NCBI GenBank assembly: GCA_017410325.1
Contig: JAFQRA010000020.1
Coordinates: forward strand, 62,001 to 126,000
DNA length: 64,000 bases
DNA from: Clostridia bacterium
Lineage (GTDB): Bacteria > Bacillota > Clostridia > Oscillospirales > Acutalibacteraceae
Reading direction: 5' to 3'
Positions within the stretch are counted from its first letter, which is position 1. Every line of letters starts with the position of its first letter. The translations under genes and the position numbers were made by a program. Positions 51,697-61,466 of the stretch are shown in pieces. Under the pieces are notes generated by a model. That model did no database searches. It was not told the origin of the DNA and saw only the letters and a list, made by a program, of their open reading frames with translations.

Positions 51697-54600
51697 ATGT
51701 CAAATAAAGCTGATAAGCTAAATAATTATATTAAAGTCCTTTCGGATTTTCAGTATTCGATTAATATTGAGTACGATATACACAGTGACACTAAAATCAA
51801 AAATTATATTCCTACTTCAAGTGCGATAGATATAATTGAAGAGGTTATGCTTAGCACTTCTCCTAAATCAAAGGAGAGATCACGAATTTTTGTTGGTGCA
51901 TACGGTAAAGGTAAATCACATCTTGCTTTAATGCTAATTGCATTACTTTGCAGGAAAGAAAAAGAGTTATACAATACTCTTTTAACTATGATTTGTGAAA
52001 CAAAACCTGAATTGTGTAAATTTATAATTGACTATCAAGAAAGTGACCAGAAATTATTACCTGTTGTAATCCAAGGAAGCAGCACAGGTATTCGACAGTC
52101 TTTTCTTTTGGCACTAAAAAAGTCATTGGAAGAAAATGGTTTGGATGCAATTATGCCAAACACATATTTTACTGCTGCAATATCCACAATAAACAATTGG
52201 AAGAACAACTATAAAGAAACATATTCTGCCTTTAAAAAAGCGATACATTGCTCTACGTCTGAGTTCATTTCCGAACTCGGTCAGTTTAATAATGTCTTTT
52301 ACGAGAAATTCGTAGAAATATATCCATCACTTACTTCGGGTAGCGAATTTAATCCTGTTAATGGTATGGACATAATTGAGTTATATAACGATGTAAACGA
52401 AAAAATAAGAGATTATGGTTTCTCGGGTATTTTTGTTGTTTATGATGAGTTCAGTAAATTTTTATCTGGAAATCTTAAAAAAACCTCTTCAGATGAAATA
52501 GAAGTACTACAATATTTTGCCGAGAACTGTAACCGTAGCGCAAACAAACAGATGCATATTATGCTTATTTCCCATCAGAGCATCTTAAATTATGTAGATA
52601 AACTTCCTAAGTCTAAGGTTGATTCTTGGAAAGCGGTTTCAAATCGATACAAAACCATTGAGCTCAATACATCTGCGTCACAAACTTATGAAATCATAGG
52701 ACGAGTTATTAAAAAGAATGAAAATGATGTTGATAATTGGTTTGAATTATACACAGAAACTTATAAAGAGAATTTTTCAGATTTATATAACAAATGGTGT
52801 GACAAAAGGATATTCAGTGAATTAACTGTTGATGAATTTAAAAATCTGATTTTTAATTGCTATCCTCTTGATCCTGTTTCTTCTTTTATACTGCCAAAAA
52901 TATCAGAAAAAATAGCTCAAAACGAACGAACAATTTTCACTTTTTTATCTTCTGAAGGGCAAAAACACACCTTATCTGAATTTTTAAAGAATTCAAGTGC
53001 AGAAGGATTCGCTTTGCTAACTCCCGATGTCATTTTTGATTATTTTGAACCTCTTTTCAAAGCTGAGTCGTACGATAGACCTATACACAAAGTTTGGAAA
53101 ACAACTTCAGTTGCACTAAACAAGTTAAGCAAAAAGAAGAGTCTTGAAGCCAAAATAATAAAATCAATAGCTTTAATAAATATCTTAGATAGAGCTGACA
53201 TTATTGCACCAGATATTGATACTATTATTTCAATATACAGTTCAGTTTATGATGTGCAAACAATAATACCTGCTCTTACGGATTTAACGAACAAGGGCAT
53301 TTTGAGAAAACTCGAAAATAAGAACCATCTCAGAATCTGCGAGCACACAGAACAAAATGTTGATGCATTAATTAATGATGAAATAGAAACCCAAAAACTT
53401 TCTACTAATGTTCAAACTATTTTAAATCAGTTCGTCGGAAGTAAAGTTTTATATCCTAACTCATACAACGATGATAATGAAATCGTAAGATATTTTAACT
53501 TCAAATTTATTACATCTGCAGAGTTGTTAGAAAACACCGAATGTGTAAATAAAATAGAGTATGGAACAGCCGGGGTTGTGTATGCAGTTATTTGTGACCC
53601 TGAACAATATGATGAAACAATAAAGCAGCTGAAGTTAATAAAAAACAACAGAATAGTTTTCATTGTGCTTAAAGAAAATGAAGACATTTCTCAACATGCC
53701 TATAAATTCGACGCTATATCAAGTTTAATATCTAAAGCTGATGATGAGGTTTTCGTTGAAGAATTATTATATTCTTTATCAGATACCGAAGCAACTTTAC
53801 AGAAATATATGGATTCTTTCTTATGTCCGGAATTAGGAGAATGCATGTACTATTGGGTTGGTGAACTTGTTACTATTCATAGAAAGTCATCATTATCTAA
53901 ACTGCTATCAAATATCTGTGAAGAGGTTTTCTACAATTCACCGATAATAAACAATGAGGTTATTAACAAGGATGTTATAACCGGACAAGCAACCAATAGC
54001 CGTGCAAGACTTGTAGATGGTATCCTTGCAAATGAACTTAAACCTAATTTAGGCCTTGTTGGTAGCGGACAAGATGTAAGTTTTATGAGAAGCACATTAA
54101 AAGTTACAGGCATATATGTAGAAGATGAGAACGGTGTTTCTTTTTCAACAACTCCTAATGATGAAAATCTTGAGAATGTTTTGAGGATAATTAAAGAATT
54201 CATCATTGATAGTTCTATAAATGGCAAACGTTGTTTCTGCGACCTATATGATGAGTTAACAAACCCAGATAATCATATAGGCATGAAAAAAGGCGTAATT
54301 CCTATTTATATCGCAGTGGTTTTACATTTTTATAAAAAATATGTTGTTATAACCAGAAGCAATCGTGAAATGGAGATTAATGCACGACTGCTTGAAGCCA
54401 TCAATAATGCTCCATCTGAATATGATCTGTATTTAGAAAAATGGAATCCAGATAAGGAACAGTATATACAAGCACTTGAAGAAACCTTTAGTAGTTTTAT
54501 TCGAGCAACAGAGAAAGAATATAACAACTTTGAATATATAGTACATGCTATTCAAAGATGGTATCTTCAGTTGCCTAAAATGGTAAAAGAATCACAGCGA

Positions 54601-55347
54601 ATTTATTTAGGAAATGGAAACACTGAGAGAATTGACGGTACCATTACTAAGTTTTTAAACTCACTGAGAAATCCGGAAATTAATGCTCGAGAATATTTGT
54701 TTAATAAAATTTTGTGGATTGTTGATGTTGAATACTTCAGTGCAGATGTTGCTTCAAGGATTCTTGAAATGAAAAATTACATTGATAGAATTAAGCATAA
54801 TCTCATACAAGTATTATCCGTAGAGCTTAAGGACCTTTTCTCTAAAGGGAAATCACACGAGCAAGCAACCCTTTCTTCTGTTGTTGTTGATTGGGTTTCA
54901 TCTTTAGATGAAAATGTTTTCTCTCATATGTTCAACAACAGCGATAATGCGATATTACAAATCTGTGCAGATGTTACCCCAGATTCCGAAAAGTTTGTTG
55001 AGGATTTAGCTCGTCCTGCAACAGGTCTTAGAATAGACGACTGGGGTGAAATATCTATTGATGGATTTATTCATTCAGTGTCAGAGTTTGTAACTACAGT
55101 TGAAAACTATAATCAACAAGTAAAACAAGCTGAGAGTCCAAATCTTGGCGGAAGTTATAAACTTTCATTCATCGACGATACTGGTGTTGAAACATTCAAA
55201 ACTTTTGATAAAACCAATTTACCGGATAATGCCCAACTTCTTTACAACGATTTAGAAGCTATGCTTACCGAAGAATATGGAGCAGCTTTAAGCGATAACG
55301 AAAAAAGACAAGTGCTTATCGATATTATTAGTAAGTTGCTCAGTTAG
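51697..55347 (+). CDS. sspC: Large P-loop ATPase, SspC-like
   Basis: 1216 residues from ATG 51697, the start with the best ribosome site (GAAAGGATG); ATG 51667 or TTG 51643 would extend it into the DUF4007 gene. Walker A is G-A-Y-G-K-G-K-S (about 67-74) and Walker B with Glu is F-V-V-Y-D-E-F-S-K-F (about 245-254). The remainder is long, helical and without nuclease motifs. A big ATPase between DUF4007 and cysteine desulfurase fits SspC, the ATPase of the modification complex. The C-terminal half resembles BREX/DUF499-type ATPases only in general design. Confidence 0.8.
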   Translation: MSNKADKLNNYIKVLSDFQYSINIEYDIHSDTKIKNYIPTSSAIDIIEEVMLSTSPKSKERSRIFVGAYGKGKSHLALMLIALLCRKEKELYNTLLTMICETKPELCKFIIDYQESDQKLLPVVIQGSSTGIRQSFLLALKKSLEENGLDAIMPNTYFTAAISTINNWKNNYKETYSAFKKAIHCSTSEFISELGQFNNVFYEKFVEIYPSLTSGSEFNPVNGMDIIELYNDVNEKIRDYGFSGIFVVYDEFSKFLSGNLKKTSSDEIEVLQYFAENCNRSANKQMHIMLISHQSILNYVDKLPKSKVDSWKAVSNRYKTIELNTSASQTYEIIGRVIKKNENDVDNWFELYTETYKENFSDLYNKWCDKRIFSELTVDEFKNLIFNCYPLDPVSSFILPKISEKIAQNERTIFTFLSSEGQKHTLSEFLKNSSAEGFALLTPDVIFDYFEPLFKAESYDRPIHKVWKTTSVALNKLSKKKSLEAKIIKSIALINILDRADIIAPDIDTIISIYSSVYDVQTIIPALTDLTNKGILRKLENKNHLRICEHTEQNVDALINDEIETQKLSTNVQTILNQFVGSKVLYPNSYNDDNEIVRYFNFKFITSAELLENTECVNKIEYGTAGVVYAVICDPEQYDETIKQLKLIKNNRIVFIVLKENEDISQHAYKFDAISSLISKADDEVFVEELLYSLSDTEATLQKYMDSFLCPELGECMYYWVGELVTIHRKSSLSKLLSNICEEVFYNSPIINNEVINKDVITGQATNSRARLVDGILANELKPNLGLVGSGQDVSFMRSTLKVTGIYVEDENGVSFSTTPNDENLENVLRIIKEFIIDSSINGKRCFCDLYDELTNPDNHIGMKKGVIPIYIAVVLHFYKKYVVITRSNREMEINARLLEAINNAPSEYDLYLEKWNPDKEQYIQALEETFSSFIRATEKEYNNFEYIVHAIQRWYLQLPKMVKESQRIYLGNGNTERIDGTITKFLNSLRNPEINAREYLFNKILWIVDVEYFSADVASRILEMKNYIDRIKHNLIQVLSVELKDLFSKGKSHEQATLSSVVVDWVSSLDENVFSHMFNNSDNAILQICADVTPDSEKFVEDLARPATGLRIDDWGEISIDGFIHSVSEFVTTVENYNQQVKQAESPNLGGSYKLSFIDDTGVETFKTFDKTNLPDNAQLLYNDLEAMLTEEYGAALSDNEKRQVLIDIISKLLS

Positions 55348-55355
55348 GAGTTTTT

Positions 55356-56501
55356 ATGCATTATTTTGATAACGCAGCCACAACTTTTCCGAAGCCGGAA
55401 ATTGTATATGAAACAATGGATAAGTTTTACAGGACATATGGCGTCAATGCTGGACGCGGTATGTTCCGTGAGGCTTCTATTGCCAACAATTTAATATCTG
55501 AAACAAGGCAATTAATGTTAGAGTTATTGCACGCCACTTCAGATTATGATTGTATTTTTACATCTTCTGCAACAGAAGCATTAAATGTAATCTTGCAAGG
55601 TATGTCATGGTCTGAAGGTATGGTTGTATACATCACGCCGTTTGAACATAATGCAATATTACGCACATTAAAGTATTTGGAAAATGAATACGGAATCGTT
55701 ATCAAAGAGCTAATGCCTAAAGACTTCATTTATGATATAAGTGAAATAAAACAATCCTTTTTACAATACGTTCCTAATGTTGTCGTAATGTCACATGCAT
55801 CAAACGCTTTTGGTTTTATCAATCCGATAAAAGATATTTTTAGCCTTGCTAAAGAGTTTGGGGCAATTACAGTATGTGATATGGCTCAAACGGCTGGTCT
55901 TATTGATACAAACATTGTCGAAAACAAAATAGATTATGCTGTTTTTGCCGGACATAAAACACTTTATGGTCCATTCGGCATTGCTGGCTTTGTCACAAAC
56001 AATAAGTGCAAGTTGAAACCTCTTATATACGGTGGAACCGGAGTGGATTCCAAAAATCTGTATATGCCTGAAGAAATGCCGACAAAATATGAGGCTGGTA
56101 GCCATAATATTTGTGCTATAGCTGGACTGAACGCTGCATTGAAATGGATAAACGAAACGGGAATAAACAATATTTTTGACAAAGAAAAAGTTAATACATT
56201 TCGATTGCTGAAAATTATTGAAAAACATAAAAATATTTCTGTTGTACGATGTGCGGATGAAAGTAAAAATATTGGTGTAGTTTCCTGTGTCTTTGAAGGC
56301 TATAGTAGTGATAATATTGGACAAGTTCTGTCTGAACAGAATATTGCTACACGAACTGGTTTGCATTGTTCACCAAGATCTCATACCTTTATGAACACTG
56401 CCCCAAACGGAACCGTCAGGTTTGCAATATCATATTTCACAAGCAACGAGGATTTTGCAGCATTAGAACAATCTCTTGATTATATTGAAATGGAGGGGTA
56501 A
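55356..56501 (+). CDS. sspA: Cysteine desulfurase, SspA/DndA-like
   Basis: 381 residues, class V aminotransferase fold. H-A-S-N-A-F-G and C-D-M-A-Q-T-A-G bind PLP; the Schiff-base Lys is in A-G-H-K-T (Lys201); the persulfide Cys is in G-L-H-C-S-P (Cys338). It takes sulfur from cysteine and passes it to the SspD-like enzyme. Here it lies third from the end of the modification set, eight bases after SspC, instead of at the front. It is a dedicated copy, not likely housekeeping NifS/IscS. Confidence 0.9.
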   Translation: MHYFDNAATTFPKPEIVYETMDKFYRTYGVNAGRGMFREASIANNLISETRQLMLELLHATSDYDCIFTSSATEALNVILQGMSWSEGMVVYITPFEHNAILRTLKYLENEYGIVIKELMPKDFIYDISEIKQSFLQYVPNVVVMSHASNAFGFINPIKDIFSLAKEFGAITVCDMAQTAGLIDTNIVENKIDYAVFAGHKTLYGPFGIAGFVTNNKCKLKPLIYGGTGVDSKNLYMPEEMPTKYEAGSHNICAIAGLNAALKWINETGINNIFDKEKVNTFRLLKIIEKHKNISVVRCADESKNIGVVSCVFEGYSSDNIGQVLSEQNIATRTGLHCSPRSHTFMNTAPNGTVRFAISYFTSNEDFAALEQSLDYIEMEG

Positions 56502-56503
56502 AA

Positions 56504-58183
56504 GTGAACTATTCTAAATTTAAGGAAATACTAAACAAATTCTCTAAAAAAGAAATATCAGATTATCTTGGTGATAAAATATACGATGCTATTATTGAGT
56601 GGTCCGATTCTGAAGATGCTTACACCAAAAGTTCTTTGATTGATTTATTGGTCAACATTAATGGATATGGATTATTCCGAGATAAGTCGTTCAGGATGCG
56701 CTTTTTTAAATCCGTCCCAATAGACTTTTTGAAAAAAGCGTTAAATTCGAACCTTGACAACCACGAAAAACTTGCATCAAAAGCATCAAAAATCAGTTTT
56801 GAAGATAATCAGTTTTATAGGTTAATGTTTAGCGAGTTCTTTAAATGCCCCGAATATACCTTTACAGACTATATTCAAGAAAATATGTTAGAAGAAATAA
56901 CTCATTCTCCAACTAAGTTTTACGAGTTGTTGGATTATCAATATTTAATTAAACAACAAGCAATATATGAATTGACAAAGGAAACACCTTTAGGTCGAAA
57001 AATTTTAATTCATATGCCTACTGGAACAGGTAAAACCAAAACCGCTATGCATATATTGACACATTATTTTAATTTTGTCGATGAGAAAGCTTTTGTTGTT
57101 TGGGTAGCGCACACAAAAGAGTTGCTTGGACAAGCTTTTGAAACTTTTTCTAGTGTTTGGTCTCATTTGGGCTTGCGCAATATTTCTGTAGAAAAAAGTT
57201 GGGGGCAAGGGGAGCACTCAATTGATTCCGGTATGATTTTCACTACCATCCAATCATTGCAAACAATGAAAAAGAGTAATCCTGAATTATATAAAACTTT
57301 GTCACAAAAAATTACTCTTATGGTTTATGATGAATGTCATAAAATCGGAGCTAAAGAAACAAGTAAAGTTGTTGCTGATTTTTCAAAAACAACTAATGAT
57401 TCAAAAAAACATTTTATAGGTTTAACTGCCACTCCAGGCAGAACAACTGTAGATTCACTTGAAAATAGGATTTTCAACGAATTTTTTGATCGAAAAATTG
57501 AAATTGATATACATTTAGTTGATAGAATTAGCATGGGCAAAAATCAAGCAATAAATAATAAACAACTTTTAGATATTATCCCATATTTTCAATCACGAAA
57601 AATCCTATCAAAATTAATAAAAGAAGAGTTAAAATATGAAGTGCCTGATGATTTAATCGAAGAAATACGAAAAGAAGCTCGCAACAAAAATGAAATGTTT
57701 TCTGACTCTTTGATTGAAAAAATAGCTAGAAACAAAGCCAGAAACACAGTAATTCTTGAAAAGTTGAAACAGCTTAATGCAGAAAACAAACCAACCATTG
57801 TATTCGCTTGTTCGGTTGACCATGCTAAAATGCTTTCCGCTTTTTTGAATATTGAAAATATCTCAAACTCGCTAGTTTATGGCGATATGTTGCCGTCAAT
57901 CAGAGAAAAGGCTATTTCAGATTTTAAGGATAAGAAAAATAATGTAAATATCATAATCAACTACGATATTTTAACTACAGGATTTGATTCGACAAATATA
58001 GAGTGTGTTTTTATTACTCGTCCAACAAAATCCGTTATCTTATATAGTCAAATGATCGGACGTGGCCTGCGCGGTCCACAAATGGGTGGCGGCGAATCGT
58101 GTTTGTTGATTGATGTTATTGATAATTTAGTAGCTTTTGATGAAAATGAGGCGTTTATTCATTTTGATAGTTATTGGAGGTAA
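56504..58183 (+). CDS. DEAD/DEAH-box helicase of the Ssp operon
   Basis: 559 residues from GTG 56504, five bases after GGAGGGG. SF2 motifs: T-G-T-G-K-T-K-T (about 173-180), V-Y-D-E-C-H-K (about 274-280), L-T-A-T-P-G, and Q-M-I-G-R-G-L-R-G. About 140 helical residues precede the helicase. Position just after the four modification genes suggests the motor of the restriction arm, possibly the counterpart of one SspFGH component; which letter it corresponds to I cannot tell from sequence alone. Confidence 0.85.
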   Translation: MNYSKFKEILNKFSKKEISDYLGDKIYDAIIEWSDSEDAYTKSSLIDLLVNINGYGLFRDKSFRMRFFKSVPIDFLKKALNSNLDNHEKLASKASKISFEDNQFYRLMFSEFFKCPEYTFTDYIQENMLEEITHSPTKFYELLDYQYLIKQQAIYELTKETPLGRKILIHMPTGTGKTKTAMHILTHYFNFVDEKAFVVWVAHTKELLGQAFETFSSVWSHLGLRNISVEKSWGQGEHSIDSGMIFTTIQSLQTMKKSNPELYKTLSQKITLMVYDECHKIGAKETSKVVADFSKTTNDSKKHFIGLTATPGRTTVDSLENRIFNEFFDRKIEIDIHLVDRISMGKNQAINNKQLLDIIPYFQSRKILSKLIKEELKYEVPDDLIEEIRKEARNKNEMFSDSLIEKIARNKARNTVILEKLKQLNAENKPTIVFACSVDHAKMLSAFLNIENISNSLVYGDMLPSIREKAISDFKDKKNNVNIIINYDILTTGFDSTNIECVFITRPTKSVILYSQMIGRGLRGPQMGGGESCLLIDVIDNLVAFDENEAFIHFDSYWR

Positions 58184-58187
58184 AAAA

Positions 58188-59993
58188 ATGGCTATTAAGG
58201 AAAAGGAAATTATGAATTCTGGTGAAGAACTGTATCAAATTGAAACTATGGCAGATGGTGCAAGAAATACCGGCTACAAATCAACCTATAATGCTATAGC
58301 CGAAATTGTTGATAATAGCATTGAGTCAAATGCAAAAAATGTTTTTATCATCGGTAAGCAGGATCTTGTTTTGAACCAACAATGCATAAGAGAATTTGCA
58401 TTTCTTGATGACGGAAATGGTATGTCAGAAGACATAATATCAAAATGTTTAAAATTAGGATACTCTACTCGCAGAGAGCGAAAGGGAATGGGTAGATTTG
58501 GTGTTGGTTTGCCTCAAGCTTCATACAGTGTTTCTCCAAGAGTTGAAGTTTATTCGTGGATAAACGGAATTGAAAATTGTAATTGTGTTTTTGTCGATTG
58601 GGACTTAGTTTCAAGTGGTAATCAAACGAGAATTGAAGGTCCTTTTAAAACTAATATTCCAGATGAATACAAAAAGTTTATTAAATTTCAGACTGTAGAA
58701 AAGCAATATGATTTCAGTAAACATGGCACTCTTGTGCTTTGGCCTAAATGTGATAGAGTTGACCATAAAAGATGGAATACTTGCAAACGAAATATCGCTG
58801 AGGATTTAGGAAGAAAGTATCGCTGGATGCTTAACGAAGGCACAGTGAACATTAGCACCGTTGAAATAAACGATTTAGAAACATTTGAAACAATTCTTCC
58901 TAATGATCCTTTGTTTCTCATGCAAAAAAGTCAATTTTGTGTAAGAGAAAACTGTTCAGAAACAGATTCTTCTTGTCAAAAATATGACGAGGCACGCGGA
59001 TATGTTGAAGCTTTATTTGAACCATATGTAACGGAGGATAATACAACAGGTATAATCGAGCCAGAAGTGTATTATTATGATAAAAACGGTAATAAATGCT
59101 GGTCAAAAGTTACGATTCGTTTTTCAATTGTAAAAGATCGTTTTTACGATAAAGCATACATAGCTAAAGATCCCGGAACTTTAGCATACGGAAAATGTGC
59201 AAAACGAAATATGGGCATATCTATAGTGAGACAAGGTCGAGAGATTGATTTTGGAGACTTTGGTTATTATGATGATGCTGTTAAACCTAATCATAGATGG
59301 TGGGGTTGTGAAATTTCTTTTTCATCAGAATTGGATGAAGCTTTTGGTATTTCGAATAACAAACAGCAAGTCACCTTAAAACGGATAGATGAAGATGATC
59401 TGGCAGATTTTGATGGAAATGAACCGATGTGGATTCAATTAAGACCTTATGTTGAAACAGCCATCAGGGATATGTATAAAATCAACAGCGATAGACGAAG
59501 TGGCACTAGAAAAAATTCAAATGGAGTCACAGCAACAACAGCAACTTCCGAAACAGTAAAAACTGCAGAAAAAGAAAATCCTGATATTTCGGTGCCTAAT
59601 AAAACTATCAGCGATGTAACTGAAGAAGTTAAAGAAAAGGTAGAACAGGAGTTGCGTGAAGAAGGATTTGAAGATGTAACAGAGGAGCAGATTCTTCAAT
59701 ATCTTGATTCTAATACTCGTGTTAAATATGTTAACTATGGCTCTCGCAATGCTTTTTTAGATTTTAAAGATGAACTTGGTATATTAAAAATTATAGTAAA
59801 TAAAGATCATCAGTTTTATTTGGATTTTGTTCAAGAATCCTATCAAGACGAAAATATGCAGGTTACTTTTGAATTGTTTTTAGTATCATTAATAAAAACA
59901 GTGTACAAGCTACAAAACATTTACCCTACAGCTATGGATAGATTAGTGGATGAAATTAACGACAGATTAAAAGTATTTTTAAAAGCAAAATAA
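58188..59993 (+). CDS. GHKL (HSP90/MutL-like) ATPase of the Ssp operon
   Basis: 601 residues from ATG 58188 (GGAGG just before it; an earlier in-frame ATG lies inside the helicase gene). The Bergerat ATP fold shows A-E-I-V-D-N-S-I-E-S (about 36-46), D-D-G-N-G-M-S (about 74-80) and G-M-G-R-F-G-V-G-L-P-Q (about 99-109), the MORC/MutL/sacsin arrangement. The C-terminal third is acidic with a Thr/Ser-rich linker at about 440-470. It could act as an ATP-gated clamp in the restriction step. Confidence 0.85.
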   Translation: MAIKEKEIMNSGEELYQIETMADGARNTGYKSTYNAIAEIVDNSIESNAKNVFIIGKQDLVLNQQCIREFAFLDDGNGMSEDIISKCLKLGYSTRRERKGMGRFGVGLPQASYSVSPRVEVYSWINGIENCNCVFVDWDLVSSGNQTRIEGPFKTNIPDEYKKFIKFQTVEKQYDFSKHGTLVLWPKCDRVDHKRWNTCKRNIAEDLGRKYRWMLNEGTVNISTVEINDLETFETILPNDPLFLMQKSQFCVRENCSETDSSCQKYDEARGYVEALFEPYVTEDNTTGIIEPEVYYYDKNGNKCWSKVTIRFSIVKDRFYDKAYIAKDPGTLAYGKCAKRNMGISIVRQGREIDFGDFGYYDDAVKPNHRWWGCEISFSSELDEAFGISNNKQQVTLKRIDEDDLADFDGNEPMWIQLRPYVETAIRDMYKINSDRRSGTRKNSNGVTATTATSETVKTAEKENPDISVPNKTISDVTEEVKEKVEQELREEGFEDVTEEQILQYLDSNTRVKYVNYGSRNAFLDFKDELGILKIIVNKDHQFYLDFVQESYQDENMQVTFELFLVSLIKTVYKLQNIYPTAMDRLVDEINDRLKVFLKAK

Positions 59994-60017
59994 TATATTA
60001 CAGAAAGGTATAATCCT

Positions 60018-60929
60018 ATGAGTCTGTTAACAACATCTGAAGCAAAAAATAAAATAGCAGAACAAGTAAGATTGGCTACAGAACAACTTCATATAATTTC
60101 AGCATTTTGCAAAAAATCAGCATTAGAATTCATTGAAAGTAATATTCAAAACAATCTCAGTGAAAAAAAGATTCTCGTAAGATTCCTTCTCTCAGATATT
60201 GTTAACGGTGTTACAGATTTTGAGTTATATGAATACTGTAAAGCAAATGGCTGGAAACTGTATATAAGGTTTGACCTGCATGCAAAAACATATGTATTCG
60301 ATAGAAAAAGGCTTGTACTCGGTAGTGCAAATTTAACAAACAATGGACTTGGTCTCAATTATGGAGGCAATTATGAACTTTCATATTTTGCCGATATTGA
60401 ATCAGGCGATTTAAAAAAGATTGATTCTCTTTTTGATAATGCTGTTTTGATGACTGACGAGCTTTATGAAAATATGAAGCTGGATTATCAATCCTTCAAA
60501 GACTATAGAAGCAACTCTAAACCCATGAAATGGAATCTTTCTATAGAGAAACAATTCAATCCGGTTATTGACGCGTTGTTTACATATGATTTTCCAAGTA
60601 TCTCTGAGCCGAATTTTGACGATGTTTCATGCTTTGAATTTTTGGAATTGAACCGTATTCCAACAAAAGATGAACTTAAAGAGGCTTTTCGATGGAGCAA
60701 GGTTTTTCTTTGGCTTTATAATTATGTTAGTAACGCCTCTGATAAAACGCGCTATTTTGGTGCTATAACAGCAGAATTGCATAATACATTAATAAATGAT
60801 CCCAGACCCTATCGAAAAGAAGTTAAAGACCTCTTAGCAAATTTATTAAAATGGATACAAATTTTAGATATGAAAGAGATATGTATTGATACGCCTAATC
60901 ATTCTCAACGTATTTCTATAAATATTTAA
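60018..60929 (+). CDS. PLD-family nuclease of the Ssp operon
   Basis: 303 residues, ATG after CAGAAAGGTATAATCCT. One HKD-type half-site is clear: L-H-A-K-T-Y-V-F-D (His88, Lys90) followed by L-G-S-A-N-L-T (about 101-107). A single site means it must dimerise to form a full active centre. About 160 further helical residues follow. It is the most obvious DNA-cleaving candidate for the operon. Confidence 0.85.
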   Translation: MSLLTTSEAKNKIAEQVRLATEQLHIISAFCKKSALEFIESNIQNNLSEKKILVRFLLSDIVNGVTDFELYEYCKANGWKLYIRFDLHAKTYVFDRKRLVLGSANLTNNGLGLNYGGNYELSYFADIESGDLKKIDSLFDNAVLMTDELYENMKLDYQSFKDYRSNSKPMKWNLSIEKQFNPVIDALFTYDFPSISEPNFDDVSCFEFLELNRIPTKDELKEAFRWSKVFLWLYNYVSNASDKTRYFGAITAELHNTLINDPRPYRKEVKDLLANLLKWIQILDMKEICIDTPNHSQRISINI

Positions 60930-60945
60930 GATTCGGTGATATGTG

Positions 60946-61455
60946 ATGCTTCAAGAAGTAGATATTTTTGAAAGGCCTTTACTATTTAAATTAAATTTCG
61001 AGTTAGATATTGAAAAGTGGGCTAGTATAGACGATGAAATAAGAACACTTGTCTCATCAGGTTGGAATAGCATAAAATATTTAAACGACGATGGTACGGC
61101 AATAAATGATGAGATCCGTAGTGTTCCTGATGATTGCGGCGGTATTTACTTGTTTCTATTAAAACCTGACAAAATCCCGCAAATGCACAGGTATATTATG
61201 TATATTGGTCGAGCACATAGAGCAACTAACTTTAGCCTCCGAAAAAGATGCGTTAAATATATTTCTGATACTCGTCCAAAAGTCGCTCGCATGATACATC
61301 GTTGGGGAAAAGAATTATATTTATTTTACTTGCCAATCAATGACACTGACGATTATATTGATAAAGTAGAGAGTGAATTGCTTCGAGTTATAATTCCACC
61401 ATGCAATACACGGATCCCTGATTACTATGTTATGCCCGATGAAGATATGTTTTAA
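60946..61455 (+). CDS. GIY-YIG nuclease-like protein
   Basis: 169 residues from ATG 60946 (one codon after GTG 60943; weak GGTGAT site). The domain shows G-G-I-Y-L-F (about 64-69), Y-I-M-Y-I-G-R-A-H-R (about 81-90), a conserved R-K-R-C, V-E-S-E-L-L-R with the metal-binding Glu, and a closing P-P-C-N-T-R Asn. All hallmark residues of GIY-YIG nucleases are present. It is a second potential nuclease beside the PLD protein. Confidence 0.75.
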   Translation: MLQEVDIFERPLLFKLNFELDIEKWASIDDEIRTLVSSGWNSIKYLNDDGTAINDEIRSVPDDCGGIYLFLLKPDKIPQMHRYIMYIGRAHRATNFSLRKRCVKYISDTRPKVARMIHRWGKELYLFYLPINDTDDYIDKVESELLRVIIPPCNTRIPDYYVMPDEDMF

Positions 61456-61466
61456 GGAGAATTATT

